This document shows, piece by piece, positions 51,736 through 60,193 of a stretch of 64,000 nt of DNA (within the stretch, counting starts at the first letter, position 1; every line of letters begins with the position of its first letter). Location of the stretch: positions 62,001-126,000 of the forward strand of contig NZ_MKZO01000009.1 of the NCBI RefSeq assembly GCF_001941965.1, in the 5' to 3' direction. The position numbers and the translations under genes are program-made. The notes beneath the pieces are model-generated. The model had not been told where the DNA came from. It saw only the letters and a program-made list of their open reading frames with translations, and did no database searches. Source of the stretch: Pseudomonas putida. GTDB taxonomy: Bacteria > Pseudomonadota > Gammaproteobacteria > Pseudomonadales > Pseudomonadaceae.

Positions 51736-52986
51736 TCAATGACTCACAGCAATCGCCTGGTCATTCATGATACGCGGAGTCAGGAAGACCAACAGCTCGG
51801 ATTTTCTTTCTTGGACGGTGGAGCGACGAAACAGCCGCCCAACATACGGCACATCGCCGAAAAATGGCACCTTATCCACCACATTGTTTTTGCTGGTGGA
51901 GTAAACGCCGCCAATCACGATGGTCTGACCGTCGCCCACGCGAACCCGGGCGTTGACCTCGTTCTTGCGGATCGGCGGTACGGTGCCCTGGAGGTTGAGG
52001 TAGTCCGGCTCGTCCTTGGTCACCTTGACCTGCATGCTCACCTCGCCACCGGGCATGATCTGCGGAGTGACCTCCAGCGACAGCGAGGCCTCGCGGAAGG
52101 TGATGGATGTGGTGCCGTTGGCCCCCGACTCCTGGTACGGCACCTCGGAGCCCTTGAGGGTCCGCGCGGTTTCCTTGTCGGCGGTGAGCACCTTGGGCTG
52201 GGAGATGATCTCGCCGTTGCCGGACTTCTCCATGGCACTCAGTTCCAGGTCGAGCAGGCCGCTGTCGCCGATCAGGCCGAAACCGATTCCTGACGTTGCA
52301 CGCTCGATCCCCAGGTCGACGAAGGTCAATGAGCCCGCCTCGCCAATCCCCGGAATGACGCGGCCACCCGCAGAACCGCCCCAACGCACGCCCAGGCCAT
52401 GCTCGTAATCGACATTGGCCTCGACGATACGAGCCTCGATCAGCACTTGGCGTACCGGCACGTCCAGTTGCCCGAGCAAGCGGCGCAAGGTGTCGAGACG
52501 CTGCGGTTGCTGGCTGGTGATCAGGGTATTGGTGCGCTCGTCGACGCTGATCGGGCCCCAGGGGTCCTCCTCCGGACCAGCGTCGAGCAGTGGCACGAGC
52601 AAGCTGGCAAGGTCCGCGGCCCGGGCATGGCTGACCTGCAGCAGTGCCTGCTCCCTGGGCCCGTAGGCCGGGCGCCCGGTGTTCTCCAGCTCCCCGAGCG
52701 GCGCCACCAGCAGGACATTACCCTCCAGGCGCTTGCCCAGCCCCTTGCTGCGCAACACCGTATCCAGCGCCTGATCCCAGGGCACCTCGTGCAAGCGCAG
52801 GGTGATATTGCCGCTCACCTCGTCGCTGACCACCAGGTTGACCCCGACGAAGTCCGCCAGCACCTGCAACACGGCGCGGACCTCGACATCCTGGAAGTTC
52901 AGCGACAGTGGCTTGCCGGGGTCGGCCATGGCCACGGGTGATAACAGCATCAGGTACAACAGCCATGATCTGAACGTCCTGTTCAT
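51736..52986 (-). CDS. pilQ: Short type IV pilus/competence secretin PilQ (HofQ-like)
   Basis: The ATG at 52986 with GGAGGA upstream gives 416 residues including a signal peptide ([22 protein letters not shown]). After it come an STN/N0 domain ([31 protein letters not shown], ~25-55), an N1 domain ([21 protein letters not shown], ~120-140) and the secretin barrel ([24 protein letters not shown] from ~185; [34 protein letters not shown] at the end). P. aeruginosa PilQ has about 714 residues with AMIN domains that bind peptidoglycan; these are absent here. The length matches HofQ/ComE secretins of DNA uptake. It follows the pilO-pilP fusion by 49 bases. Confidence 0.88.
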   Translation of the reverse strand: MNRTFRSWLLYLMLLSPVAMADPGKPLSLNFQDVEVRAVLQVLADFVGVNLVVSDEVSGNITLRLHEVPWDQALDTVLRSKGLGKRLEGNVLLVAPLGELENTGRPAYGPREQALLQVSHARAADLASLLVPLLDAGPEEDPWGPISVDERTNTLITSQQPQRLDTLRRLLGQLDVPVRQVLIEARIVEANVDYEHGLGVRWGGSAGGRVIPGIGEAGSLTFVDLGIERATSGIGFGLIGDSGLLDLELSAMEKSGNGEIISQPKVLTADKETARTLKGSEVPYQESGANGTTSITFREASLSLEVTPQIMPGGEVSMQVKVTKDEPDYLNLQGTVPPIRKNEVNARVRVGDGQTIVIGGVYSTSKNNVVDKVPFFGDVPYVGRLFRRSTVQERKSELLVFLTPRIMNDQAIAVSH

Positions 52987-53035
52987 ATTCTTCCTCCAAT
53001 CAAACACCATGACGCTCCTACAGAGCCAAGCGCCA

Positions 53036-53902
53036 TCAGCTTTTGGAAAGCATCAGCACCCGCGCTATCCCCGTCGCGACGCCCTGCAGCTCCACCTGCC
53101 CCTCCTCTATTGCCACCACCTGCCCGCTGCCGATGCGGTCGCCTTCGCGCAGCAGATAAACCTCCGCCCCAAGACGAACCAGCGCCGCCTGCCCCTTCGG
53201 GTCCCGCAGATAACCCACCATCCGCGCCTGATCCAGGGACACTTCAGCCACGTTCGAGGCAAACGGCTCGAACGGGTTGTGCACCTGCGAAGAGGGCGCC
53301 ACGGCCGTTACCGCAACCGCACCCGACTGAAGCGCCCGGTAAGCCTGCAGCCGCAACCCCAAGCGCAGTACCCCGGGCGAGGCCTCGTCCGTCGCGACCA
53401 GGTGCAACTCATGCAAGGTCACCAGCTTTTCCAAGCCACCCAGCCCCGCGAGAAAGCGCTTCAAGGCCCGGTACTCACCCGCCACCTGCACCTTGATCGG
53501 CAGCTCCACATGATGCTGCCGCGATTCAGGCTCCAGCACCGAGACCTGCTCGAACGACAATCCCGCCCCCAACTGACCAAGACTCTGCAACAGGCTCGCC
53601 AGTCCATCCTCGTCGAACAGCTCGCCCTGCCGGCGCAGCAGATCGGCCTCCAGCCGTGCGAGATGCGCCTGGTGAACCGCCTGCGAATCCACCTGGGCCG
53701 AACGCTCCTGCCATTGCCGTTGCAGTTCGTCATGCCGGCCCTCCTCCACGGCGATCGAACCAAGCACCTCGCGACAGTGCAAGCCGAAGACCAGCCCCGG
53801 CACCAGCAAAAAGCACGCGCCCAGCAGCATGACCTTCGCCCACCAGGGCCAGCGCAGCAGCGCACGCCAGTCCAGGGCCGCATCGAGCAGCGCAAGGCTC
53901 AT
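53036..53902 (-). CDS. PilO-PilP fusion, type IV pilus alignment subcomplex
   Basis: A 288-residue protein that joins two normally separate pilus proteins. Residues ~1-190 match PilO: one TM at ~22-41 (AKVMLLGACFLLVPGLVFGL), a coiled-coil up to ~100, then the ferredoxin-like fold (FEQVSVLEPESRQHHVELPIKVQVAGEYRALKRFLAGL). Residues ~205-288 match PilP: NPFEPF at 209-214, LDQARMVGYLRDPKGQAALVRLGAEVYLLREGDRIG and VAIEEGQVEL. The lipoprotein signal of ordinary PilP is absent, so the PilP part is tethered only through the PilO TM. There is no stop between the parts. It overlaps pilN by 4 bases. Confidence 0.85.
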   Translation of the reverse strand: MSLALLDAALDWRALLRWPWWAKVMLLGACFLLVPGLVFGLHCREVLGSIAVEEGRHDELQRQWQERSAQVDSQAVHQAHLARLEADLLRRQGELFDEDGLASLLQSLGQLGAGLSFEQVSVLEPESRQHHVELPIKVQVAGEYRALKRFLAGLGGLEKLVTLHELHLVATDEASPGVLRLGLRLQAYRALQSGAVAVTAVAPSSQVHNPFEPFASNVAEVSLDQARMVGYLRDPKGQAALVRLGAEVYLLREGDRIGSGQVVAIEEGQVELQGVATGIARVLMLSKS

Positions 53903-54429
53903 GACGACTCCAGGCTGACCAGAAGCCGAAAGCGCTCGCCCGTCGGAGAAGAAACCAGTTCCTGCAGATCCGCCGCCCCCAGGCCAGGTGACTGCCCGAG
54001 GTTGCGCAGCAACTGTGCGACATCACTGCCGCTGCGAGCCAGACCGGACAAGCGCAACTCGCCTTCGCTCAGTTGCAGCTCGCTCAGGCGAGCGCCCGGC
54101 GGGACGATGTCCATCAAGCGAAAAAGCAGGTCACCACCAACGCCTTGCTGCCGCACCATCCCCTGCAGCTCCGTCCATTGCGCCTGCAGGACCTCGCCCC
54201 GCTCACGAAGCAGAGCAACCTGCGCAAGCCCCTCGCTCAGCCCGGCAATGCGCTCACTCAGCCGGGCATTAGCCTCCAGCTGGCGCTCCAGGCGCTGACT
54301 GACCAATGCAACCCCCAGCAGCGACAGCAGTGTCCCCGCCAGCAGACTGGCGAGCAGCAGCCCCTGCCAGCGGCGGATCGCCCGCTGCCGACGCCATTCC
54401 CGCCACGGCAGCAGGTTGATCCCGGCCAT
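53899..54429 (-). CDS. pilN: Type IV pilus inner-membrane protein PilN
   Basis: A 176-residue protein starting MAGINLLPWREWRRQRAI; INLLPWRE is the conserved peptide by which PilN docks on PilM. A single TM follows at ~25-44 (LLASLLAGTLLSLLGVALV), then a coiled-coil (ERQLEANARLSERIAGLSEGL) and a PilN fold. It overlaps pilM by one base and the pilO-pilP fusion by 4 bases. Confidence 0.92.
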   Translation of the reverse strand: MAGINLLPWREWRRQRAIRRWQGLLLASLLAGTLLSLLGVALVSQRLERQLEANARLSERIAGLSEGLAQVALLRERGEVLQAQWTELQGMVRQQGVGGDLLFRLMDIVPPGARLSELQLSEGELRLSGLARSGSDVAQLLRNLGQSPGLGAADLQELVSSPTGERFRLLVSLESS

Positions 54430-55337
54430 CAGTTGTAGCCCCGCAGGGCCAGGCCATAGGCGACCCCCAGCAACGGTGCGGCCTGCTCCAGCACATCGTC
54501 ATCACGCTGCGGCAACAGCAGCCCCGCCAATGGATCGAAGGTCCGGGTGGTAATCCCCAGATGCCACTGCAACTGTTCGGCAAGCCCTTCCCAACCCGCT
54601 TGCGCACCCGCCAGCCAGAGCCGGTCCGGCATCGCGCCGGGCTCGCGCAACAGGCACAGGTCGACGAACTCCACCAGGCTTTCCAGGCGCGGCTCCATCG
54701 GCACACGACGCTCACTGAAGAGCAGCCCGCCATCCACGCGGAAACCATGAAACACCCAGGCATCCGCTTCCAGCAGCAGCACCGCCGACACCCCCGGCGC
54801 CTGGCGAGCCAGCACCCGCTGCCAGGCATGGCTGTCGATATCGACGATCCGTGCCCGCAGCCCCGCCAGGTCCATGACCCGCTCCAGGCTGTCCAGCCAC
54901 TCCTGGCGACAGGCGGTGAAGGCCACGTTGAGCATCCCTGGCGTGCCGGGCACCACCCGGTAATCCAGCGCCGCCTCCTCCACCGAGAAGGGAATGAACT
55001 GCTCGGCCTCGTCGCGCAACCGCTCGTCGATTTCCTCGTCGTCCAGCCCCGATGGCATGGCCACCGCATGCTGGATGACCGCCGCAGAAGGCACTGCCAG
55101 CACCGCCTCGCGGACGCTGGTGCCGCTGCGTTGCCGGGCCCGGCCGATCGCCTCGGCCACCACCTCGTGGGCCACCACCCGGCCGTCCGCCAGGGCACCC
55201 GGCGGCAGCGGCTCGATCCCCCAGCCGCGCAAGGCCAGCCCGCGCGGGCGGCGCTCCAGTTGCAGCAATCTGACGGCGCCAGAGGCAATTTCTACCCCCA
55301 GCAGTGAACCGCTATCCCGAACTGTGCGTCCAAACAT
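54429..55337 (-). CDS. pilM: Type IV pilus assembly ATPase-like protein PilM (short form)
   Basis: The ATG at 55337 with GAGGAAA upstream gives 302 residues, shorter than P. aeruginosa PilM (about 354). It has the actin-like fold: GSLLGVEIASGAVRLLQLER (~13-32), VLAVPSAAVIQHAVAMP (~79-95) and FIPFSVEEAALDYRV (~116-130), the latter typical of PilM. This cytoplasmic protein binds the PilN N-terminus. First gene of pilM-N-(O/P)-Q-aroK-aroB-damX; it diverges from ponA as in P. aeruginosa. Confidence 0.9.
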   Translation of the reverse strand: MFGRTVRDSGSLLGVEIASGAVRLLQLERRPRGLALRGWGIEPLPPGALADGRVVAHEVVAEAIGRARQRSGTSVREAVLAVPSAAVIQHAVAMPSGLDDEEIDERLRDEAEQFIPFSVEEAALDYRVVPGTPGMLNVAFTACRQEWLDSLERVMDLAGLRARIVDIDSHAWQRVLARQAPGVSAVLLLEADAWVFHGFRVDGGLLFSERRVPMEPRLESLVEFVDLCLLREPGAMPDRLWLAGAQAGWEGLAEQLQWHLGITTRTFDPLAGLLLPQRDDDVLEQAAPLLGVAYGLALRGYN

Positions 55338-55524
55338 CCTGTTTTCCTCGTTCGATCCCTGAAAAAAGGCAGCAAGCCGCCGTCCTGGCGAGGGTGGCAA
55401 CAGCGCCACCTTGACACCCGGTGCAAATCACGCGTGGAAGTGAAAATTGCTTATAATGCGCAGCGTTTTCCGGCCCGCCGGGCCCTGCGCTCAATCCAAA
55501 ACTCCAACTGGACACCCCAAAGCC
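55338..55524. promoter_or_regulatory. Divergent pilM-ponA promoter region
   Basis: A near-perfect -10-like TATAAT is at 55452-55457, 68 bases ahead of the ponA start, in an A/T-rich pocket (GAAAATTGCTTATAATGCG). No well-spaced -35 was found: TTGACA at 55411-55416 lies 35 bases upstream, which is too far. The -10 assignment is therefore tentative. Confidence 0.35.
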
Positions 55525-57957
55525 TTGATACGCCTGCTGAAGTTCTTCTGGTGGTCTTTCGTCGCAGTCATTTGCGCAGCCGTCCTCGGGCTGAGCGGCG
55601 CGTTTCTGTATCTTAGTCCCAGCCTCCCGTCGGTCGAGGCGCTGCGAAGCATCCAGTTGCAGATACCCCTGAGGGTCTACAGCAGTGACGGCAAGCTGAT
55701 CGCCGAGTTCGGCGAAATGCGGCGGTCTCCAATCCGTTTTGCGGATATTCCCCCACACTTCATTCAGGCATTGCTGTCAGCCGAGGACGACAATTTCCTC
55801 AATCACTACGGCGTCGACCCGAGCAGCCTGATGCGCGCGGCCACTCAACTGCTCAAGTCCGGGCATATCCAGACCGGCGGCAGCACCATCACCATGCAGG
55901 TGGCGAAGAACTTCTTCCTGACCAGCGAGCGCAGCTTCTCGCGCAAGACCAACGAGATCCTCCTCGCCTTGCAGATCGAGCGCGAACTGACCAAGGACGA
56001 GATCCTCGAGCTGTACGTCAACAAGATCTACCTGGGTAACCGCGCCTACGGCATCGAAGCGGCGGCGCAGGTGTACTACGGCAAGTCGATCCGCGACATC
56101 AGCCTGGCGCAGATGGCCATGATCGCCGGCCTGCCCAAGGCGCCGTCGCGCTTCAACCCGCTGGCCAACCCGGCCCGGGCCAAGGAGCGTCGCGACTGGA
56201 TCCTCGGGCGCATGTACAAGCTGGGCAAGATCGACGAGGCCAGCTACCAGGCCGCCCTCGCCGAGCCGCTGAACGCCAGCTACCACGTGCCGACGCCGGA
56301 AGTGAATGCGCCGTACATCGCCGAGATGGCCCGCGCCGAGATGGTCGGCCGCTATGGCAGCGATGCCTACACCGAAGGCTTCCGCGTGACCACGACGGTG
56401 CCGAGCAACCTGCAGGAAATGGCCAACAAGGCCGTCCTCGACGGCCTTACCGAATACGACCAGCGCCACGGCTACCGCGGCCCTGAATCGCGCCTGCCGG
56501 GCAAGACCCGCGCCGCCTGGGCGCAGGAACTGGCCAAGCAGCGCACCCTCGGCGGCCTCGAGCCGGCGATCGTCACCCAGGTCGAGAAAACCGGCCTGCG
56601 CGTGCTGACCCGCAACGGTGAAGAGGCCACCGTGGCCTGGGACACCATGAAGTGGGCGCGTCCGTTCCTCAACACCAACAGCCAGGGCCGCGCGCCGCAA
56701 CAGGCCGGTGATGTGGCCCAGGTCGGCGACCTGATCCGCGTTCGTCGCAAGGATGACGGCAGCCTGGCCTTCAGCCAGGTACCGGGCGCCCAAAGCGCAC
56801 TGGTCACCCTGGACCCGAACAACGGCGCGATCCGCGCCCTGGTCGGTGGCTTCTCCTTCGAGCAGAGCAACTACAACCGCGCCACCCAGGCCAAGCGCCA
56901 GCCGGGCTCGAGCTTCAAGCCGTTCGTCTACAGCGCGGCGCTGGATAACGGCTACACCGCCGCCAGCCTGGTCAACGATGCACCGATCGTGTTCGTCGAC
57001 GAGTACCTGGACAAGGTCTGGCGGCCGAAGAACGACACCAACACCTTCCTCGGCCCGATCCGCATGCGCGAGGCGCTGTACAAGTCGCGCAACCTGGTGT
57101 CGATCCGCCTGCTGCAGAGCATGGGCGTGGACAGCACCATCGACTACATCGCCAGGTTTGGCTTCAACAAGCAGGACCTGCCACGCAACCTGTCCCTGGC
57201 CCTGGGCACCGCGACCCTGACGCCGATGGAGATCGCCACCGGCTGGAGCGCCTTTGCCAACGGCGGCTACAAGATCAGCCCGTACCTGATCGAGCGTATC
57301 GAGAGCCGTAACGGCGAGACCCTGTTCACCGCCAACCCGGCGCGTACGCCGTCGGGTCACGAGGACCAGGGCGGGATCGCCGCGCCGCAGGTGCAGCCGA
57401 TCACTACCGATACCCAGCAGACGGCCCCGGCCATGCCACAGGCGCCGGTGATTGCCGAGCAGATCATCGACGGCCGCACCAGCTACATCCTCACCAGCAT
57501 GCTGGAGGACGTGATCAAGCGCGGTACCGGGCGCCGGGCCATGGCCCTGGGCCGCAACGACCTGGCAGGCAAGACCGGCACCACCAACGAGTCCAAGGAC
57601 GCCTGGTTCTCCGGCTACAACGCCGACTACGTGACCACCGTCTGGACCGGCTTCGACCAGCCGGAGACCCTGGGCCGCCGTGAGTACGGCGGTACCGTGT
57701 CGCTGCCGACCTGGATGAACTTCATGGGCCAGGCCCTGAAGGACAAGCCGGAGCACCGCCTGCCGGAGCCGGAAGGCATCCTCAGCCTGCGCGTCGACCC
57801 GGTCAGTGGCCGTGCGGCGACGCCAAGCACGCCGAATGCTTACTTCGAGCTGTTCAAGGCCGAGGACACGCCGCCGTCGGTGAACGAGATGGGCAATGGT
57901 GCCGCGCCTGGCAGTCCGCTGCCGGCGGATGAGGCGGCGCCGATGGATCTGTTCTGA
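55525..57957 (+). CDS. ponA: Penicillin-binding protein 1A (bifunctional class A PBP)
   Basis: The TTG at 55525 is preferred because the product then starts MIRLLKFFWWSFVAV, matching pseudomonad PBP1A; an earlier ATG at 55456 reads through promoter-like sequence. The protein has 810 residues. A TM anchor at ~10-32 is followed by the GT51 glycosyltransferase domain (AEDDNFLNHYGVDPSSLMRA with the catalytic Glu near residue 85; GGSTITMQVAKNFFL; RELTKDEILELYVNKIYLG), an OB-type insert, and the transpeptidase with SSFKP (SxxK, ~residue 480), SRN (~542) and KTGTTNES (~708). It polymerises and cross-links peptidoglycan in the periplasm. Confidence 0.95.
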   Translation: MIRLLKFFWWSFVAVICAAVLGLSGAFLYLSPSLPSVEALRSIQLQIPLRVYSSDGKLIAEFGEMRRSPIRFADIPPHFIQALLSAEDDNFLNHYGVDPSSLMRAATQLLKSGHIQTGGSTITMQVAKNFFLTSERSFSRKTNEILLALQIERELTKDEILELYVNKIYLGNRAYGIEAAAQVYYGKSIRDISLAQMAMIAGLPKAPSRFNPLANPARAKERRDWILGRMYKLGKIDEASYQAALAEPLNASYHVPTPEVNAPYIAEMARAEMVGRYGSDAYTEGFRVTTTVPSNLQEMANKAVLDGLTEYDQRHGYRGPESRLPGKTRAAWAQELAKQRTLGGLEPAIVTQVEKTGLRVLTRNGEEATVAWDTMKWARPFLNTNSQGRAPQQAGDVAQVGDLIRVRRKDDGSLAFSQVPGAQSALVTLDPNNGAIRALVGGFSFEQSNYNRATQAKRQPGSSFKPFVYSAALDNGYTAASLVNDAPIVFVDEYLDKVWRPKNDTNTFLGPIRMREALYKSRNLVSIRLLQSMGVDSTIDYIARFGFNKQDLPRNLSLALGTATLTPMEIATGWSAFANGGYKISPYLIERIESRNGETLFTANPARTPSGHEDQGGIAAPQVQPITTDTQQTAPAMPQAPVIAEQIIDGRTSYILTSMLEDVIKRGTGRRAMALGRNDLAGKTGTTNESKDAWFSGYNADYVTTVWTGFDQPETLGRREYGGTVSLPTWMNFMGQALKDKPEHRLPEPEGILSLRVDPVSGRAATPSTPNAYFELFKAEDTPPSVNEMGNGAAPGSPLPADEAAPMDLF

Positions 57958-57982
57958 TCCTGAGCCTTGCACCGGTGTTGCC

Positions 57983-58067
57983 GGCCTCATCGCCGGCAAC
58001 GCCGGCTCCCACAGGGTTAGCGGTGCATGCGGCCCCTGTGGGAGCTGGCTTGCCAGCGATAGGGCCC
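57983..58067. repeat. REP inverted pair 7 (mixed arms)
   Basis: The left arm carries the CGCCGGCAACGCCGGCTCCC core and the right arm the GGGAGCTGGCTTGCCAGCG core, as in pair 3. It lies after ponA and before the shared terminator. Confidence 0.85.
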
Positions 58068-58095
58068 TGAAGAACGACACAAATCCCCAGCCCAA

Positions 58096-58131
58096 TAAAA
58101 AAGCCCCGGCTCTCACGAGCCGGGGCTTTTT
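58096..58131. terminator. Bidirectional terminator between ponA and maeB
   Basis: The 15-base stem AAAAAGCCCCGGCTC / GAGCCGGGGCTTTTT with a 4-base loop TCAC has A and T runs on both sides. It serves the convergent ponA and malic enzyme genes. Confidence 0.92.
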
Positions 58132-58148
58132 GTTGTTACTTCAGCGGA

Positions 58149-59417
58149 TCAACCGTTGAACACTTCGTCCACGCTGTTCAGCGGGTAGTGCTTCGGATAC
58201 GGCAGGGTCGCTACGCCGGATTCGATGGCGGCCTTGGCCACGGCATCGGAAACGACGTTCAGCAGGCGTGGGTCCAGTGGCTTCGGAATGATGTAGCCAC
58301 GGCCGAATTCCAGGGCCTGGACGTTGTACGCGTCGCAGACTTCCTTCGGCACTGGCAGCTTGGCCAGGTCCTTCAGGGCGTTGGCGGCAGCGATCTTCAT
58401 CTCTTCGTTGATGCGCTTGGCGCGAACGTCCAGGGCACCACGGAAGATGAACGGGAAGCCAAGAACGTTGTTGACCTGGTTCGGGTAGTCGGAACGACCG
58501 GTAGCCATGATCACGTCGTCGCGGGTAGCGTGCGCCAGTTCCGGGGAGATTTCCGGATCCGGGTTGGAGCAGGCGAAGACGATCGGGTTGGCCGCCATCG
58601 ACTTCAGGCCTTCAGCGCTCAGCAGGTTCGGGCCGGACAGACCGACGAACACGTCAGCGCCTTCCAGGGCATCGGCCAGGGTGCGCTTGTCGGTCGCGTG
58701 GGCGAAGACCGCCTTGTACTGGTTCAGGTCGTCACGGCCAGCGTGGATCACGCCGGTACGGTCGATCATGAAGATGTTTTCAACCTTGGCACCCATGCTC
58801 ACCAGCAGTTTCATGCAGGAGATGGCGGCGGCGCCGGCGCCCAGGCAGACGATCTTGGCGTCGCCGAGGGTTTTGCCAGCGATTTCCAGGGCGTTGATCA
58901 TGCCGGCAGCGGTCACGATCGCGGTGCCGTGCTGGTCATCGTGGAATACCGGGATGTCGCACTGTTCGATCAGGGCGCGCTCGATCTCGAAGCACTCAGG
59001 TGCCTTGATGTCTTCCAGGTTGATGCCACCGAAGGTGATGGAGATGCGCTTGACGGTGTCGATGAAGGCTTGCGGGCTTTCCGAGTCGACTTCGATGTCG
59101 AACACGTCGATGCCGGCGAAACGCTTGAACAGAACACCCTTGCCTTCCATGACCGGCTTCGAAGCCAGTGGGCCGAGGTTACCCAGACCAAGAATGGCGG
59201 TACCGTCGGAGATCACCGCGACCAGGTTGCCCTTGCCGGTGTATTGGTATGCCAGCTCAGGATCGCGGCCGATTTCACGCACGGGTTCGGCGACGCCAGG
59301 GCTGTAGGCCAGCGCCAGGTCGCGTGCGGTTGCGGTCGGTTTGGTGAGCTCGACGCTCAGTTTCCCCGGACGAGGCTGAGCATGATATTCGAGAGCGGCA
59401 GTTTTCAGATCTGACAT
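58149..59417 (-). CDS. maeB: NADP-dependent malic enzyme (short form, no PTA domain)
   Basis: A 422-residue enzyme that decarboxylates malate to pyruvate and CO2, producing NADPH. The ATG at 59417 has GCGGAA at a normal distance; a second ATG 9 bases upstream (59426) sits on that site. Motifs are LALAYSPGVAEPVREI (~36-51), IPVFHDDQHGTAIVTAAGMINAL (~156-178, metal and substrate site), VCLGAGAAAISCMKLL (~190-205, dinucleotide fold) and FACSNPDPEISPELA (~280-294). E. coli MaeB has a C-terminal phosphotransacetylase domain of about 330 residues that is absent here, as in other pseudomonad short forms. Confidence 0.93.
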   Translation of the reverse strand: MSDLKTAALEYHAQPRPGKLSVELTKPTATARDLALAYSPGVAEPVREIGRDPELAYQYTGKGNLVAVISDGTAILGLGNLGPLASKPVMEGKGVLFKRFAGIDVFDIEVDSESPQAFIDTVKRISITFGGINLEDIKAPECFEIERALIEQCDIPVFHDDQHGTAIVTAAGMINALEIAGKTLGDAKIVCLGAGAAAISCMKLLVSMGAKVENIFMIDRTGVIHAGRDDLNQYKAVFAHATDKRTLADALEGADVFVGLSGPNLLSAEGLKSMAANPIVFACSNPDPEISPELAHATRDDVIMATGRSDYPNQVNNVLGFPFIFRGALDVRAKRINEEMKIAAANALKDLAKLPVPKEVCDAYNVQALEFGRGYIIPKPLDPRLLNVVSDAVAKAAIESGVATLPYPKHYPLNSVDEVFNG

Positions 59418-59597
59418 GGTGGGCATTCCGCTTGTTTACTGTTCTGACGGACCGCCGAGGATACGCAAAGAGCAATGGGCCGACAAGACTGGCCGGTCAC
59501 TTGTGTCAAGGCCTTTAACCTACGACTTTCAGCCAAGACCCGCGTAGTTCAAGGCTTTCAGTGTGTACAATCGGCATGAAAAAATGTTCACAATTTC

Positions 59598-59785
59598 TCA
59601 GCGATTGACCTTCTCCAGCATGCTCGCGTCGATCAGGACCGGCAACCAGCGTTGGTCGCCTGGTTTTGGGGCGGATCTGCGGGAACGATCCAGCACCGGG
59701 CCACGGCCGGCGGACGCCGACGAGCGGTAGCCGGCAAATCGCGCCCATAAAAAAAGCGCCCGCGAAGGGGCGCTTTCTTCAGCAA
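59598..59785 (-). pseudogene. Remnant of a thermonuclease (SNase-like) gene
   Basis: On the minus strand one frame reads ...GPVLDRSRRSAPKPGDQRWLPVLIDASMLEKVNR and stops at 59598-59600. This resembles the C-terminal end of pseudomonad SNase-like nucleases (pattern GWVLDRSRRG..KPGQARW.LPL.D.SMLE), a gene normally found between rpmE and maeB. A second frame near 59785-59730 reads LLKKAPLRGRFFYG, resembling the signal-peptide start of those proteins. The SNase core of roughly 200 residues that should lie between them is missing, and no intact start connects the pieces. The comparison is from memory; an alignment with neighbours from other strains would settle it. Confidence 0.5.
59749..59778. terminator. 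Terminator after rpmE
   Basis: The stem AAGCGCC / GGCGCTT with a 7-8 base loop CGCGAAGG lies about 30 bases past the rpmE stop (minus strand). The minus-strand RNA ends in a run of seven U residues. Confidence 0.85.
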
Positions 59786-59808
59786 CGTGGGTGACCCCAC
59801 GCGCAGTC

Positions 59809-60024
59809 TTACTTCTTGGCGCCGAACATGCCGAAGCGGTCTGCGAACTTCTGTACGCGGCCGCCGGTGTCCAGGACTTTCTGCTTGCCGGTGTAGAACG
59901 GGTGGCACTCAGAGCAAACGTCGATCGGCAGTGGCTTGGCCAGAGTCGAACGGGTTTCGAATTTGTTGCCGCAGCTGCAAGTCACTGCAACCACTTCGTA
60001 AGTCGGATGAATATCTGCTTTCAT
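59809..60024 (-). CDS. rpmE: 50S ribosomal protein L31, zinc-binding type
   Basis: A 71-residue ribosomal protein beginning [27 protein letters not shown]. The four zinc ligands are Cys16 and Cys18 (TCSCG) and Cys37 and Cys40 (VCSECHPF), so this is the zinc-containing form rather than the zinc-independent paralogue used under zinc limitation. It diverges from priA with a 169-base gap and ends at a strong terminator. Confidence 0.97.
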   Translation of the reverse strand: MKADIHPTYEVVAVTCSCGNKFETRSTLAKPLPIDVCSECHPFYTGKQKVLDTGGRVQKFADRFGMFGAKK

Positions 60025-60193
60025 GGTGCTTTCCTCGACTGCGTGCCGCCACCCAACACCATTGTTGAATACCGCACGTAATTAGGCGGCGAATAATACC
60101 AGAGGCTGCCGTCAGTGCAAGATGTCGCTCGCACCGACTGTCGTCTGCTAGGCTCGCCGGCACCTGGAACCTTCCCTACAGAGAAAACTGCGC

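Larger units (their letters stand above)
59418..59808. other. maeB-rpmE intergenic region with gene remnant
   Basis: This 391-base region contains, from the right, the rpmE terminator hairpin (59749-59778) and a probable thermonuclease gene remnant (about 59598-59785). The remaining part, about 59418-59597, holds the presumed maeB promoter and no recognisable gene. Confidence 0.6.

Noticed and set aside
55411-55457. TTGACA and TATAAT as one sigma-70 promoter of ponA
   Set aside because: The spacing is 35 bases, about twice the allowed distance; only the -10-like box is reported, with low confidence.
59515-59748. A 77-codon minus-strand ORF starting at an ATG in the maeB-rpmE gap
   Set aside because: It runs in a different frame from the nuclease-like C-terminus, has no recognisable family, and begins inside the rpmE terminator region.
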